From: Channallabes apus
Taxonomy: Eukaryota; Chordata; Actinopteri; Siluriformes; Clariidae
Assembly: GCA_030522415.1 (NCBI GenBank)
Contig: CM060124.1
Span: forward strand, 27,004,954-27,068,953
DNA length: 64,000 nucleotides
Direction: 5' to 3'
Shown: positions 11,423 through 21,111 of the stretch, in pieces
Numbering within the stretch: the stretch's first letter is position 1
How the letters are laid out: each line of letters starts with the position of its first letter
Translations under genes and position numbers: made by a program
The notes under the pieces: generated by a model
The model's database searches: none
The model's input: only the letters and a program-made list of their open reading frames with translations
Told to the model about the DNA's origin: nothing

Positions 11423-11724
11423 ACTGGAGCCTATCCCAGGAGACTTCGGGCCCTAGGCGGGGTACATACTGGACAGGGTGCCAATCCATCGCAGGGCACA
11501 CACACATACACACACTCACAACCCCAATCACACACTACGGGCAATTTAGGAACGCCAATTAGCCTAACCTGCATATCTTTGGACTGTGGGAGGAAACCCA
11601 CCAAGCACGGGGAGAACATGCAAACTCCATGCACGCAGAGACGGGAATCGAGCCTGGCCGGGGAATCGAACCCAGACCCTGGAGGTGCAAGGCGACAGTG
11701 CTAACCACTACACCACCGCGCCGC
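11423..11724 (-). mobile_element. SINE-A copy lacking its 3' tail
   Basis: The tRNA-like head abuts the HARBI1-type pseudogene at 11724 and the SINE runs leftward to CTCCAG at 11423, where it stops about 60 bp short of the usual end and L2 sequence begins. All central SINE-A blocks are present. No target duplication is visible because one edge has been lost. Confidence 0.85.
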
Positions 11725-12608
11725 CGAGTCTGGGAATGGAGTCATGAAATACTGCCTGCAGGCATAACCCCTGTCTCCAATAAGAACCCCATCGTAATCA
11801 CCTGTTTTATGGGAAAAGTCAATCATGTTAGCCCCAGTTTACTGTAAGTGTACGTAAAACATTGAGCTTCACATTTCCCTTACCACATTCAAATCATTGG
11901 AACAAATGTGACTCTCTGAAAATTCTGGAGTCATGCACTGAACCAGGCCATTTGGCTTCCACATTCGTAATGTGGCACAAAGAATCGCACACCATCTTAG
12001 AAATCAGTCAAAGGCACTTAGTCAGTCAAATGCATACTTTTTCATTCCATTACGTTTAAATAGTTCTTATATTAACTTACCTGTACATTATACTATGAAC
12101 ACCCTTTCGATTAACAAAATCCCCTTCATTGGGACCTGGTGGGGCCTTGATAGGAATATGGGTCCAGTCTATGGCACCAATCACAATATGCCGTACCTGC
12201 AATGGCAACAAACTTCTGTTTTACAGCCTGGGGTCTTAAGTGGCTTGGAAATAACACAAATGCCCTCAAAAACTGTTTGAGTGCCAAGTAAACTTCGCTA
12301 ATGGCATGACAGACAGCACTTTTCGCTACGTTCTCCAACAGTGTAAAGGAAAATGCCACTCGCAAAGAACCTCAGGGCAATACACACAGTTTGTGCGGTT
12401 GTTAACGCTCGACTCCCGCGAAATGAACATTTCACATGAGGGTTTAACAAAGAAATTATATAAAGGATACCCTCATGAGAAAAGCGGTATCTCTCAATAA
12501 GTATATTGTCCTGCTGTGCCAAAGGACCCTGTCTATCATGCAATACATGAGGAATTTGAAAAACTCTGCAAATAATCCTCACACCTTCGGTAACCCGGCT
12601 GCTCTCCC
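11725..12608 (-). pseudogene. HARBI1-type transposase pseudogene with retained introns
   Basis: Minus strand. Exon 1 (about 12608-12081) encodes a HARBI1-like N-terminal half, including DRQGPLAQQDNILIERYRFS, ALRFFASGIFLYTVG and a short AIDWTH block (near 12165) holding the first catalytic aspartate of the DDE triad; small indels shift its frame. A consensus donor (CAG then GTAAGT) at 12080 and an acceptor at 11996 bound an 85-nt intron. Exon 2 (11995-11884) encodes NVEAKWPGSVHDSRIFRES, with an in-frame TGA shortly after. A second intron (11883-11802) leads to exon 3, which encodes DGVLIGDRGYACRQYF before the SINE cuts it off. The C-terminus is missing. Expected function is cut-and-paste transposition of a PIF/Harbinger element; no terminal repeats are visible. 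Confidence 0.85.
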
Positions 12609-12782
12609 AGAAACGGACAAGACAGGGCTGCTACAGATTTAAGAAAAGTACCTCCACTTATATAGATGCAATCAGGGGAGAGAATGTTACATATTATTAG
12701 ACACACGGCGATTAACACACATATTATGACCACAGCCACACACGTGTATACATACTGTATACGGTATGTTTGATTAAATACA

Positions 12783-12784
<2 letters not shown>
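12609..12784. other. Flank of the Harbinger pseudogene
   Basis: Lies upstream of the transposase pseudogene. The minus-strand frame 12536-12739 begins with a hydrophobic stretch, but I do not recognise it. It may be 5' sequence of the Harbinger element. Confidence 0.3.

Positions 12785-12854
<70 letters not shown>
12785..12854. repeat. (TA)n microsatellite
   Basis: About 70 bp of perfect TA dinucleotide; its right edge supplies the TA target of the MITE that follows. Confidence 0.95.
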
Positions 12855-12858
<4 letters not shown>

Positions 12859-12977
12859 TCCAGTAATGCGGAAACGGTGGGTGCTGCTATTAGCGGCTAA
12901 GGAAAAGAGATGGAAAGAGTAATTAAACATTACGGAGACAGCGGGTTTTAAATCGGATGTGCACATTACTGGATCTG
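12855..12977. mobile_element. 123-bp MITE with TA target duplication
   Basis: Starts CAGATCCAGTAATG and ends with the exact reverse complement, CATTACTGGATCTG, a 14-bp perfect terminal inverted repeat. TA lies on both sides (12853-12854 and 12978-12979), the duplication made by Tc1/mariner transposases. There is no coding capacity. It is unlike the Tc1 copies in this window, so its mobilising partner is unknown. The left TA is part of a TA array, which weakens the duplication argument on that side. Confidence 0.7.
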
Positions 12978-12979
12978 TA

Positions 12980-13343
12980 GCGACAACAGACCGCAATACA
13001 GTATATATAAAAGATACTTTTCTTTTCCCACGTGAGTCAGTCCACGTCAGTCGTGCTCTTTAACCAATCAGATGTGACCTCACCATTTCAACCAATCATA
13101 ACCCACCAGGATATGCTATGACAACAAATGCGAGAAGCGCATCGGAGAACGAAACAATCTATAATCAGGACAAATCCACAACAATCAAATCCGGTACGAC
13201 GTACGAAGCCAGGACTTTTGTTTGTTATTTTGGCCTTGTCAGCTCCTGAACATAACCTCCCAATAAACATTTGTTGTACAGAAAATCTGTTGCTCTGGTT
13301 AGTCCTTTCATGTTGCGCTTTTTCGCTAGACGGGGCGTAACAA
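12980..13343 (+). other. Promoter-like or LTR-like segment
   Basis: Contains TATATAAAAG near 13002, CCAATCA words near 13064 and 13091, and an AATAAA at 13262, and it ends in GTAACA directly before the Tc1 insertion. The order TATA, then poly-A signal, then CA end is what an LTR has, and a TGTAGC lies at 12976. No matching target duplication was found, so an LTR identity is only a possibility. Confidence 0.3.
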
Positions 13344-13345
13344 TA

Positions 13346-14247
13346 CAGTGGTGTGAAAAACTATTTGCCCCCTTCCAAAAAGAACATTAAGGCTCATCTC
13401 AATTTTGCTAAAAAAAAACATCTCAATGATTGCCAAGACTTTGGGGAAAATACCTTGTGGACCGACGAGACAAAAGTTGAACTTTTTGGAAGGTGCGTGT
13501 CCTGTTACATCTGGCATAAAAGTAACACAGCATTTCAGAAAAAGAACATCATACCAACAGTAAAATATGGTGGTGGTAGTGTGATGGTCTGGGGTTGTTT
13601 TGCTGTTTCAGGACCTGGAAGGCTTGCTGTGATAGATGGAACCATGAATTCTACTGTCTACCAAAAAGTCCTGAAGGAGAATGTCCGGCCATCTGTTCGT
13701 CAACTCAAGCTGAAGCGATCTTGGGTGCTGCAGCAGGACAATGACCCAAAACACACCAGCAAATCCACCTCTGAATGGCTGAAGAAAAACAAAATGAAGA
13801 CTTTGGAGTGGCCTAGTCAAAGTCCTGACCTGAATCCTATTGAGATGTTGTGGCATGACCTTAAAAAGGCGGTTCATGCTAGAAATCCCTCAAATAAAGC
13901 TGAATTACAACAATTCTGCAAAGATGAGTGGGCCAAAATTCCTCCAGAGCGCTGTAAAAGACTCGTTGCAAGTTATCGCAAACGCTTGATTGCAGTTATT
14001 GCTGCTAAAAGTGGCCCAACCAGTTATTAGGTTCAGGGGGCAATTACTTTTTCACACAGGGCGATGTAGGTTTGGATTTTTTTTCTCCCTAAATAATAAA
14101 ACCCCTCATTTAAAAACTGCATTTTGTGTTTACTTGTGTTATCTTTGACTAATAGTTAAATGTGTTTGATGATCAGAAACATTTTGTGTCACAAACATGC
14201 AAAAGAATAAGAAATCAGGAGGGGGCAAATAGTTTTTCACACCACTG
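13346..14247 (+). mobile_element. Tc1-like transposon, internally deleted
   Basis: 902 bp between TA dinucleotides (13344-13345 and 14248-14249), with near-perfect inverted ends: left CAGTGGTGTGAAAAACTATT, right its complement. A second copy of the repeat motif, GGGGGCAATTACTTTTTCACAC, lies near 14034-14056, showing that the right end had the double IR/DR arrangement of some fish Tc1 elements. On the left the inner repeat and the first part of the transposase gene are missing: the terminal repeat runs directly into codons just ahead of the catalytic domain. The legible ends and largely open frame suggest a fairly recent insertion. Confidence 0.93.
13353..14033 (+). pseudogene. Tc1 transposase, catalytic domain only
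   Basis: A 225-codon open frame with all three catalytic positions of the DD34E domain: Asp38 in LWTDETKVELFG, Asp129 in QQDNDPKHTSK and Glu164 in PDLNPIEML, with 90 and 34 residues between them. The frame ends GPTSY at the normal C-terminus. The N-terminal paired-like DNA-binding domain and nuclear localisation region, roughly 110-120 residues in the family, are absent because of the deletion, and the apparent start ATG lies in the terminal repeat region. The domain could be folded but should not bind the transposon ends. Opposite-strand frames here are shadows. Confidence 0.92.
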
Positions 14248-14304
14248 TATATATAGTGTAGCAGTAAAATTAGAAGAATTTTAAAGGTAATTGAACCTTC
14301 ATTT

Positions 14305-14687
14305 GGCGGCGCGGTGGTGTAGTGGTTAGCACTGTCGCCTTGCACCTCCAGGGTCTGGGTTCGATTCCCCGGCCAGGCTCGATTCCCGTCTCTGTGTGCA
14401 TGGAGTTTGCATGTTCTCCCCGTGCTTGGTGGGTTTCCTCCGGGTACTCCGGTTTCCTCTCACAGTCCAAAGATATGCAGGTGAGGCTAATTGGCGTTCC
14501 CAAATTGCCCGTAGTGTGTGATTGGGTGTGTGAGTGTGTGTATGTGTGTGTGCCCTGCGATGGATTGGCACCCTGTCCAGGGTGTACCCCGCCTAGTGCC
14601 CGAAGTCTCCTGGGATAGGCTCCAGGTCCCCCGCGACCCTGAACACAGGATTAAGCGGTATAGAAAATGAATGAATGAATGAATGAA
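14305..14687 (+). mobile_element. SINE-A, full length, with 13-bp target duplication
   Basis: Best reference copy in the window. The head GGCGGCGCGGTGGTGTAGTG contains the box A region, and GGTTCGATTCCCC is box B. The conserved central domain follows (about 14390-14490), then a GT-rich stretch (14520-14550), a second unique domain, and an (ATGA)n tail at 14668-14687. A perfect duplication TGAACCTTCATTT lies at 14292-14304 and 14688-14700. The head resembles a tRNA gene, but lacks a foldable anticodon arm and acceptor pairing, so I do not call it a tRNA. Confidence 0.95.
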
Positions 14688-14700
14688 TGAACCTTCATTT

Positions 14701-15670
14701 CCTGAAGACATACCTGAAATGCTGCCTTATAAGGACTAGGTTGTCCTAAACTCTCATAAATTAAGCCTACAGTATCATGCAAATTTCACAACTGGATTCA
14801 CAAATATAATGTTAATTTCTCAGGATGAAGTCATGGCATTATAAAAAAATGAAACATGCTTGCTACTTAATGAAAAATAAAAAAGAATACTGTTACAATT
14901 ATCACAGCAATACTGTAATGTTAAGGAAATTTAAAATTAATTCATTTGTGGTTTTCTAATGAAGAAATTTAGTAATACCGGTTGGTAGATTTTAGTAAAT
15001 AGTATATAATATTTTTGTAACTCCATTCATTACCCATTTTTAAAATATTGTTCACTACAGAATGTTTCGATACGCTGATCAGTCCTCTCTTTGTGCTGAG
15101 GAAGGGACTCCAATACAAACTTCTAACCCTGAAGCTGTGAGACAACAATGGTAACGACTAAGCCAGCGTGTCACCTCTAAGTGGGTTTCAGCTCTGTTTG
15201 GTGCCATTTTCTTTAATGCAGCCAGCAGACATAGAAAAAGAAAGTAAAAACTAAAAATAATTGCATAACACCAGTTAAAAATCATGCTACGTCTGCAATA
15301 AACATAGTGAGATGGTGCAAATCAAACAAAAAAAAATACCTAAATAAAATTACTTAAAAATCAAGCAATAAAAACTTGACAAAGTGAAATGCAATCGGGG
15401 AGAAAGCCAAAATTCAGATTATGTCAGCAAATGTGAGTTAAGGCATTGCTCAAATAAAATAATCTGATCTTTCCATCTTGCAAAGAAAAAGTTACAGAAA
15501 AATTTGGATTAACAATAAAATCTATGAATATTGAGCAATATTTTTTATAAGAAAAAATCTTGATTTTATAAAATAAAGGGCCGTTCGAGTCAAACCATTT
15601 ATATATCTGTTGGATGACGATCCTGGTCGAGGTGACTCTGAGCCTGATGCAATTATTCCAGTGAGCATTC
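14701..15670. other. AT-rich non-coding DNA; start of a mariner-like relic
   Basis: No gene recognised. From about 15570 the sequence appears continuous with the mariner-like relic that resumes after the LINE insertion at 16414, judging by the target duplication flanking that LINE. Confidence 0.4.
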
Positions 15671-15685
15671 AGCGAGTGGAACACC

Positions 15686-16413
15686 ACTTCTTCTTTGTCT
15701 TTCGGCTGATCCCTTTCAGGGGTCGCTACAGCGAATCATCTGCCTCCATTTAACCCTATCCTCTGCATCCTCTTCTCTCACACCAACTAACTTCATGTTC
15801 TCTCTCACTGCATCCATAAATCTCCTCTTTGGTCTTCCTCTAGACCTCCTGCCTGGCAGTTCCAACCTCAGCATCCTTCTACCGATATATTCACAATCTC
15901 TCCTCTGAACATGTCCAAACCACCTCAATCTGGCCTCTCTGACTTTATCTCCAAAACATCTAACATGGGTTGTCCCTCTGATGAACTCATTCTTGATCCT
16001 ATCCATCCTTATCACTCCCAAAGAGAACCTCAACATCTTCAGCTCTGCTACCTCCAACTCTGCCTCCTGTCTTTTCTTCAGTGCCACTGTCTCTAAGCCG
16101 TAGAGCATCGCTGGTCTCACCACTGTCCTGTACACCTTTCCTTTCATTCTCGCTGATACATTTTTATCGCACAACACACCTGACACTTTTCTCCACCCAT
16201 TCCAACCTGCCTGTAGCCGCCTCTTCACCTCCCTTCCACACTCTCCATTGCTCTGGACCGTTGACCCTAAGCACCTTCTTTACCTCTGCTCCCTGTAGCC
16301 TCACCGTTCCTCTTGGGTCCCTCTGATTCACACACATGTATTCCGTCTTGCTGCGGCTAACCTTCATTCCTCTGCTTTCCAGAGCGTACCTCCACCTCTT
16401 CAAATTTTCCGCA
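15686..16413 (-). mobile_element. RTE-type LINE, 5'-truncated, with 15-bp target duplication
   Basis: 728 bp of the 3' end of a non-LTR retrotransposon, flanked by the perfect duplication AGCGAGTGGAACACC at 15671-15685 and 16414-16428. On the minus strand the protein C-terminus is followed by a short 3' tail that includes GATCAGCCGAAAGACAAAGA. The same type of tail ends SINE-B at 58.65 kb. It lies within a mariner-like relic, whose halves continue on either side. Confidence 0.9.
15716..16408 (-). pseudogene. RTE-type reverse transcriptase, C-terminal region
   Basis: Minus strand. Two overlapping frames (about 16408-16164 and 16228-15716) carry the C-terminal domain downstream of the RT core: WRYALESRGMKVSRSKTEYM, then after a frameshift RTVVRPAMLYGLETVALKKR, LRWFGHVQRRDCEYIGRRML and GRRSRGRPKRRFMD, ending in MIRCSDP. 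The break near 16230-16260 is a small deletion that shifts the frame. No polymerase catalytic motif is included. The clade is assigned from the LRWFGHVQR / GRPKRR pattern; an exact family name cannot be given. Confidence 0.85.
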
Positions 16414-16428
16414 AGCGAGTGGAACACC

Positions 16429-16830
16429 TGATCCATGGAAATCAACAGATATCTGCATCTGTGTGTTGGAACTGGACATATAATCATTCACCAACACCAC
16501 TTGCATATTACAGGGACTCAGCTAACAGTTATTGCAAAATCCCCCATACAGTCCTAACCTCACTCCAAGCCATTTCCACATGCTATTAAAGGAGTTCCTG
16601 GGAGGCCAGTGTTTCAGACTTGAAGCAGGCAGTACATCATGTCTCTGGTGTACTGAGAAATATTTATATCATGATGTTGTCCAAGGACCAATGAAACAAT
16701 TGGACAAGTGCACAAAGTTTTACAGTAGAGTTCTGGGAACAATCATTCATGGTTTGGGTCAACAAGGACCATCAGACTTTACAGTATTATACTTTTTTTT
16801 TTTTCGCGTACTATGCAAACAATCTTGAAC
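16429..16830 (+). pseudogene. mariner-like transposase relic
   Basis: The plus-strand frame at 16532-16828 contains PPYSPNLTPSHFHMLLKEFL followed by GGQCFRLEA and, further on, MKQLDKCTKFY. Position for position this resembles the C-terminal part of mariner transposases: the P-SPDLAPSDFHLF motif with the last catalytic Asp, then LGG-RF and a W/DKC motif. Substitutions include H at the catalytic Asp position, so it is inactive. The minus-strand copy at 27.3 kb shares the LGGQxFRxEA wording. No terminal repeats identified. Confidence 0.55.
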
Positions 16831-18225
16831 CAAGATTTTCTTGAGCATAATCTCTGAACCGAACCTCCGCATGTTTTTCCAATGACATGAAACAGATGAC
16901 GTGTGAGCGAGCTATGGCCGCAGCTATCCATAGATCTCTGTATAATGTTCTTTTTTTGTCTGTTCTTCAGCTTCATGAATAAAAACTAATTTTCATTCAG
17001 TATAAAAAAAAATCTCGAACAAAATGTCATGTTTTTCTAATTATTGTTTAATTATTGCTTAATTTCCTACACGTACTGTTACTCAAATATTCCAGGAAGA
17101 TGACAAACAGAGCTCTGATGCCTGACTAAATCTGGGTTGATCCAAAAGAAAACTTGCTCATATGATTAGAATATTTTTGCATGATCACACTGTTTGATGC
17201 TGAATCTCAGAAGGCGTAGCAGTGCGACACTGGGGTTTATTCTGGCTCGTGATTTCCATCAGGAGGAGAAAATGAAACTGGTGTCAAAGACCTGATGGAA
17301 CGAATGCAAAAGAAAAAAGAAAACATCCGAGGCTGAAAAGCACAAACACAGACACCCACATTCCCACTCGCTTGGAGTTTACACGATCACAGCTCTGATC
17401 GTGTTTCGCAGCTGCATGTTATCCTCGGTAATCTTAACGCCGCTGAACTAATTTACTCTCACCGCTGACGATAATGATGTCGCCGGCGTGCACGCTTATT
17501 TTCTGTACAAAACTTCAACAGTGTTACAGGAAGTCATCAGATTTATGTACTTTTCCTTTGTCTGTTTCTTCTTCTTTTTCCTTTGCAGCAATGTTACTCT
17601 TCTTATGCCAGGAAAGCATATGTCCTTATTTTAGCTCTTATAAATTGTCCTAATGGTCAAGTGTCATATGAGCATCATTTGTGTTAATTACATCATTTAC
17701 TGTATGTAAATTTGGATGCGGTATAAAGACATTTCATGTGTAAAGTTTCAGGGGGTTTTCTTCGTACAGTACATAATGTACTGTAAGTGCTTTTTCTTTT
17801 TTCATGTGTGATTTATGCAAGGTTTGATTGACTTTTTTTCCACATTATTCGTGTGATTTTTTTTCTCTTGCATAAAATCATTTAACAGGTTTTATTTTAA
17901 TTTAATGTTTTTTTTACATGAAGAATTAAATTAGATTTTTCCATCAATGAGTCATTGCTTTTTCTGCTTTTTTTCATTAAACAATTTATTTATTTCCATG
18001 TGCAGTTTTTAACATTTTTGTGTTATGCTCTAATTTCTTGATTTTCCCAAAATCTGTCACATTTTTTTATTTAGAATTTCCTGTGATTATTTCCCAAGTT
18101 GCATATTTTCACATAGAGATTTCTGAAAGTACTTAAACATGACCTTTTTTGTTGCATGATTATTTTTCCATGATGTGATTTCTTATGCACAAGTCATACA
18201 CTCACAGATCTCATCCAATCACCTT
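16831..18225. other. AT-rich non-coding DNA with a balanced, repeat-free block at 17280-17520
   Basis: No gene recognised. Around 17380-17490 the sequence is GC-balanced, repeat-free and rich in short palindromic and AT-core words, quite unlike the T-rich DNA around it. This is the look of a conserved regulatory element, but conservation cannot be seen here. The rest is homopolymer-rich. Confidence 0.35.
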
Positions 18226-18640
18226 CAGCTTTGATTACAGCACACAATGTGGTGTCCAATCCATGTGTGAAAATGATTCCTCATGCTCCCAGAACATGCT
18301 CTCTTTCACCACTTGAGTCCTGGAATACGCTCGTGCCATTAGATGATGTGATAACGTGGCCATGGAGTACATTCAGGTCGTCCGCTGACTTCATTTTATT
18401 GCCACATGACGTTGCTGAGTCTAGACCTGAGCAACTAATGCAACTCCAGATCATAACACTGTCAGGGGCTTGTACAGTGGACACTATGCATGATGGGTGC
18501 ATCGCTTCATGCGCTTCTCTCTGGAATAGGCTCAATCTGAACGGATCAGTACACATGTCCTTTTTCCATCGCCACAAAGTCCAATCTTGTTGCTCCCTAG
18601 CAAACCTTTTTTTTCCCCTTCTGATTAGTCTAACTAACAA
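18226..18640 (-). pseudogene. Tc1-like transposase relic
   Basis: The minus-strand frame includes FAREQQDWTLWRWKKDMCTD, then HEAMHPSCIVSTVQAPDSVM, SCSGLDSATSCGNKMKSADD and VFQDSSGE, and beyond the listed frame EESFSHMDW. These line up with the catalytic half of a Tc1 family: the first Asp region (W-D-SR-LF), the GGGSVMVWG strand and the FQDDNAPxH second-Asp region, here degraded. Pieces are missing between blocks and the catalytic residues are not preserved. No terminal repeats found. Confidence 0.75.
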
Positions 18641-19400
18641 GGGGTTTCCTTATGAACACACAGCTGTTTAGTCTCAATCCTGCGAGTTCTCATCACATTG
18701 TAAGTGTGTGTACATATGTGTGCGTGTGCATGTGCGTGTGTGTTGTTGTTGTTGTGGTTGTTGTTAGTTTCAAAATTAAAAATATCTCTGTTTTTTACTG
18801 TAGATTTTTTTTGTGTTTAAGTGTTCATGATTTCTTTCCCAACCACATTTCTTCCACAAAGTTGACATTTCAGTGCTATTCTTCAAAGTTTTGATGTGTT
18901 GAAGGATTCTTAACTCAATTCCAGCAACTTTAGAACTCATTGCATGTTTTCTTCGCTGGATGGAGGCCAATAATTTGACCCATCTGAAATAGAGATTTGT
19001 TTTTCTCTCCAAAAAAACTCTCCAAATTTTTTTAATAAATATTTTTATAAATATATACATACCATAAATACTGGACTATTATAAGGCTGTTACATGTAGA
19101 TATAACAAGGAAGTGCAGTAAGATCACAACAGAACAAAAAAAAAAAAAAAATTATATGTAAGAGAATACAGACTGTAAAAATATTATTCTTATGTCTACA
19201 GTCAAAAACATGCAAGAGGTTTCAAAAAAGCCAATAGGAGCAAACAAATGCTAAAGCTAGGCCGTCATTTTCTTTAGGCGAAAATGAATTGCGAACACAA
19301 ACTGAGTTTAATAGAGGTGAGCACTTTCACACTGATGGGATTAAAGTGTTTTAACTACTCTCTATCTTTCTCTCTGTATCTTTTTTCTCTCTCTTCCCTT
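18641..19400. other. Non-coding DNA with a GT-rich tract
   Basis: 18703-18770 is an imperfect GT/TTG-rich simple repeat. The minus-strand frame 18776-19060 is open for 94 codons, but I do not recognise it. A short homopolymer (A)n lies near 19137. Confidence 0.35.
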
Positions 19401-19405
19401 TACAG

Positions 19406-19422
19406 CTGCCACCGATAGTACG
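19406..19422 (+). other. Possible 17-nt exon between strong splice-like signals
   Basis: A 25-nt pyrimidine tract (19378-19402, TTTTTTCTCTCTCTTCCC type) ends in ACAG at 19405, and GTAGGT begins at 19423. The 17 bases between read CTGCCACCGATAGTACG. The acceptor is among the best-looking in the window outside the transposase pseudogene. Without a partner exon or transcript this is only a candidate; the frame A-A-T-D-S-T continues open for a few codons past the donor as well. Confidence 0.25.
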
Positions 19423-19579
19423 GTAGGTGAAGAAAAACCTTCAACCCCTTTTTTTTTTTTCTAATTACATCAATTCATTTAGAAAAGAAATTCACAAAAT
19501 CATTACTAGAGCTTAGGAATACACAGAAGGTCAGCGTCTGACTGATTTGGAGTCGATTTTAGATACAGTATTAAACAGG

Positions 19580-19860
19580 AACTTGTTTAAGGCAGGAGGG
19601 CGATAATTAAACAGTAACAGCCGAAGGTTGGCAGCTCAATCAGAGGCAGACAAAAGAGCTTCTCGCCGGGGGAAACGGTGAAGAAGAAGACGAATGTGGT
19701 GCTTTCATCTGCAACCCAGCACCGGTGAGTGTTTATCTCTCTAGAACATGCCGAGGACAAGGAAGAGACACGGGATACCAAGGACATCAGCTTTCTAGTT
19801 CGCACCAAGTCTGTGACTTGAATTCCAAAGTTACATCAATATGGACAGTTGCACAGTAAA
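19580..19860 (+). other. Balanced, repeat-free block with an open frame and a good donor
   Basis: A frame from about 19603 stays open for some 80 codons and includes an acidic run (NGEEEDECGAFICNP). A consensus-like donor, CCG then GTGAGT, lies at 19724-19730. A weak acceptor (TTGGCAG) lies at 19633. Composition differs from neighbouring AT-rich DNA. It could be an exon, a decayed mobile element or chance; I recognise no family. Confidence 0.25.
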
Positions 19861-20731
19861 ATGAGATATCCGTTTCAGCAATTTTGAGAAAAACATTTTT
19901 TTTTTCCTAGTAAGTAAAAAGTATTGCAAGCTGTCAGAAAAATATTTTGTGCACTATTTCTATGACTCAAGGTTTTTATAAAAGCACAAATCCACAAACC
20001 TTATGCCAAAATTGTTTTGATTATTTCCGTGTGATTTTTTTTTGTGTGATTTTTGCAAATTGCTACTACTCCACCTCTCATAGTTTTGTCACAATGTATA
20101 AATCAGTCTGCAGTATGTTTGTGGTCGTGTAAATATGCAATTTACTATAAATAATATGTTGGATGAGTCTTAAAAATATATACTGTATATAGCAGACTCA
20201 TGCCTCGACTGTGTTTTTGTAGTCTTTTGCAGCAGCTTGAAACAAGAAAAGCTTTCTTTCACACAAAACTTTTTAAAGATCAGTTAAAGATCATGAGAAA
20301 CATTAAAAACAATGAAAAAAAAACGTGCCTTATCACGCTAGAAGAATGTGTCACATAAGGTCCACTCTCATTATCCAACTATTTGGCATCCCATAAGGTA
20401 TAAGAGAGTTCAGAAATCCAGACAGGAGAATGGGGCAAACCAAACACAACAGCTTCCCACACACAGTCCATGTAGTTCATTTCTCTAGTACATAAGGTGT
20501 TAACATGTCTGTGAGTATTGTCGAATTATCTCTTCACACAATTTTGTTCCAGAAATATTACTTACATAAACATTCAAGTCCATCATGGCTCCTAAATGAA
20601 GCCGAGCCTATAGTTAAAACCTTTTTAAAGTAGATTATACAACAGTTAGTTCTGAGTAATCTGATTGGATGACAGGCATTCCATGAGTGGTGATAATTAA
20701 GTATAACATCACTGGGACATTTAACTATATT
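19861..20731. other. AT-rich non-coding DNA, nothing recognised
   Basis: No gene, RNA or repeat recognised. Confidence 0.4.
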
Positions 20732-20743
20732 TGTGACTCTGTG

Positions 20744-21099
20744 AGCACTGTCGCCTTGCACCTCCAGAGTCTGGGTTCGATTCCCCGGCCAGGCTCGATT
20801 CCCGTCTCTGTGTGCATGGAGTTTGCATGTTCTCCCCGTGCTTGGTGGGTTTCCTCCGGGTACTCCGGTTTCCTCCCACAGTCCAAAGATATGCAGGTTA
20901 GGCTAATTGGCGTTCCCAAATTGCCCGTAGTGTGTGATTGGGTGTGTGAGTGTGTGTATGTGTGTGTGCCCTGCGATGGATTGGCACCCTGTCCAGGGTG
21001 TACCCCGCCTAGTGCCCGAAGTCTCCTGGGATAGGCTCCAGGTCCCCCTCGACCCTGAAAACAGGATTAAGTGGTATAGAAAATGAATGAATGAATGAA
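20744..21099 (+). mobile_element. SINE-A, 5'-truncated, with target duplication
   Basis: Starts inside the tRNA-like head (AGCACTGTCGCC), keeps box B and everything downstream, and ends in the ATGAATGA tail. Flanked by TGTGACTCTGTG (20732-20743) and TGTGACTCGGTG (21100-21111), an 11-of-12 match. The box A region has been lost, so it could not be transcribed from its own promoter. High similarity to the full copy at 14.3 kb suggests recent insertion. Confidence 0.93.
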
Positions 21100-21111
21100 T
21101 GTGACTCGGTG

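Noticed and set aside
12980..13343. Calling this a definite solo LTR
   Set aside because: TATA, AATAAA and a CA end are present, but the left boundary collides with a MITE end and no target duplication is visible.
14320..14375. A possible tRNA gene
   Set aside because: Box A and box B are present but no complete cloverleaf or acceptor stem can be drawn; it is the head of a SINE with tail and target duplication.
14322..14618. Open frames of 70-117 codons repeated in several places (also near 1.5, 20.8 and 37.0 kb)
   Set aside because: The same words recur because they translate SINE-A copies on both strands; SINEs encode no protein.
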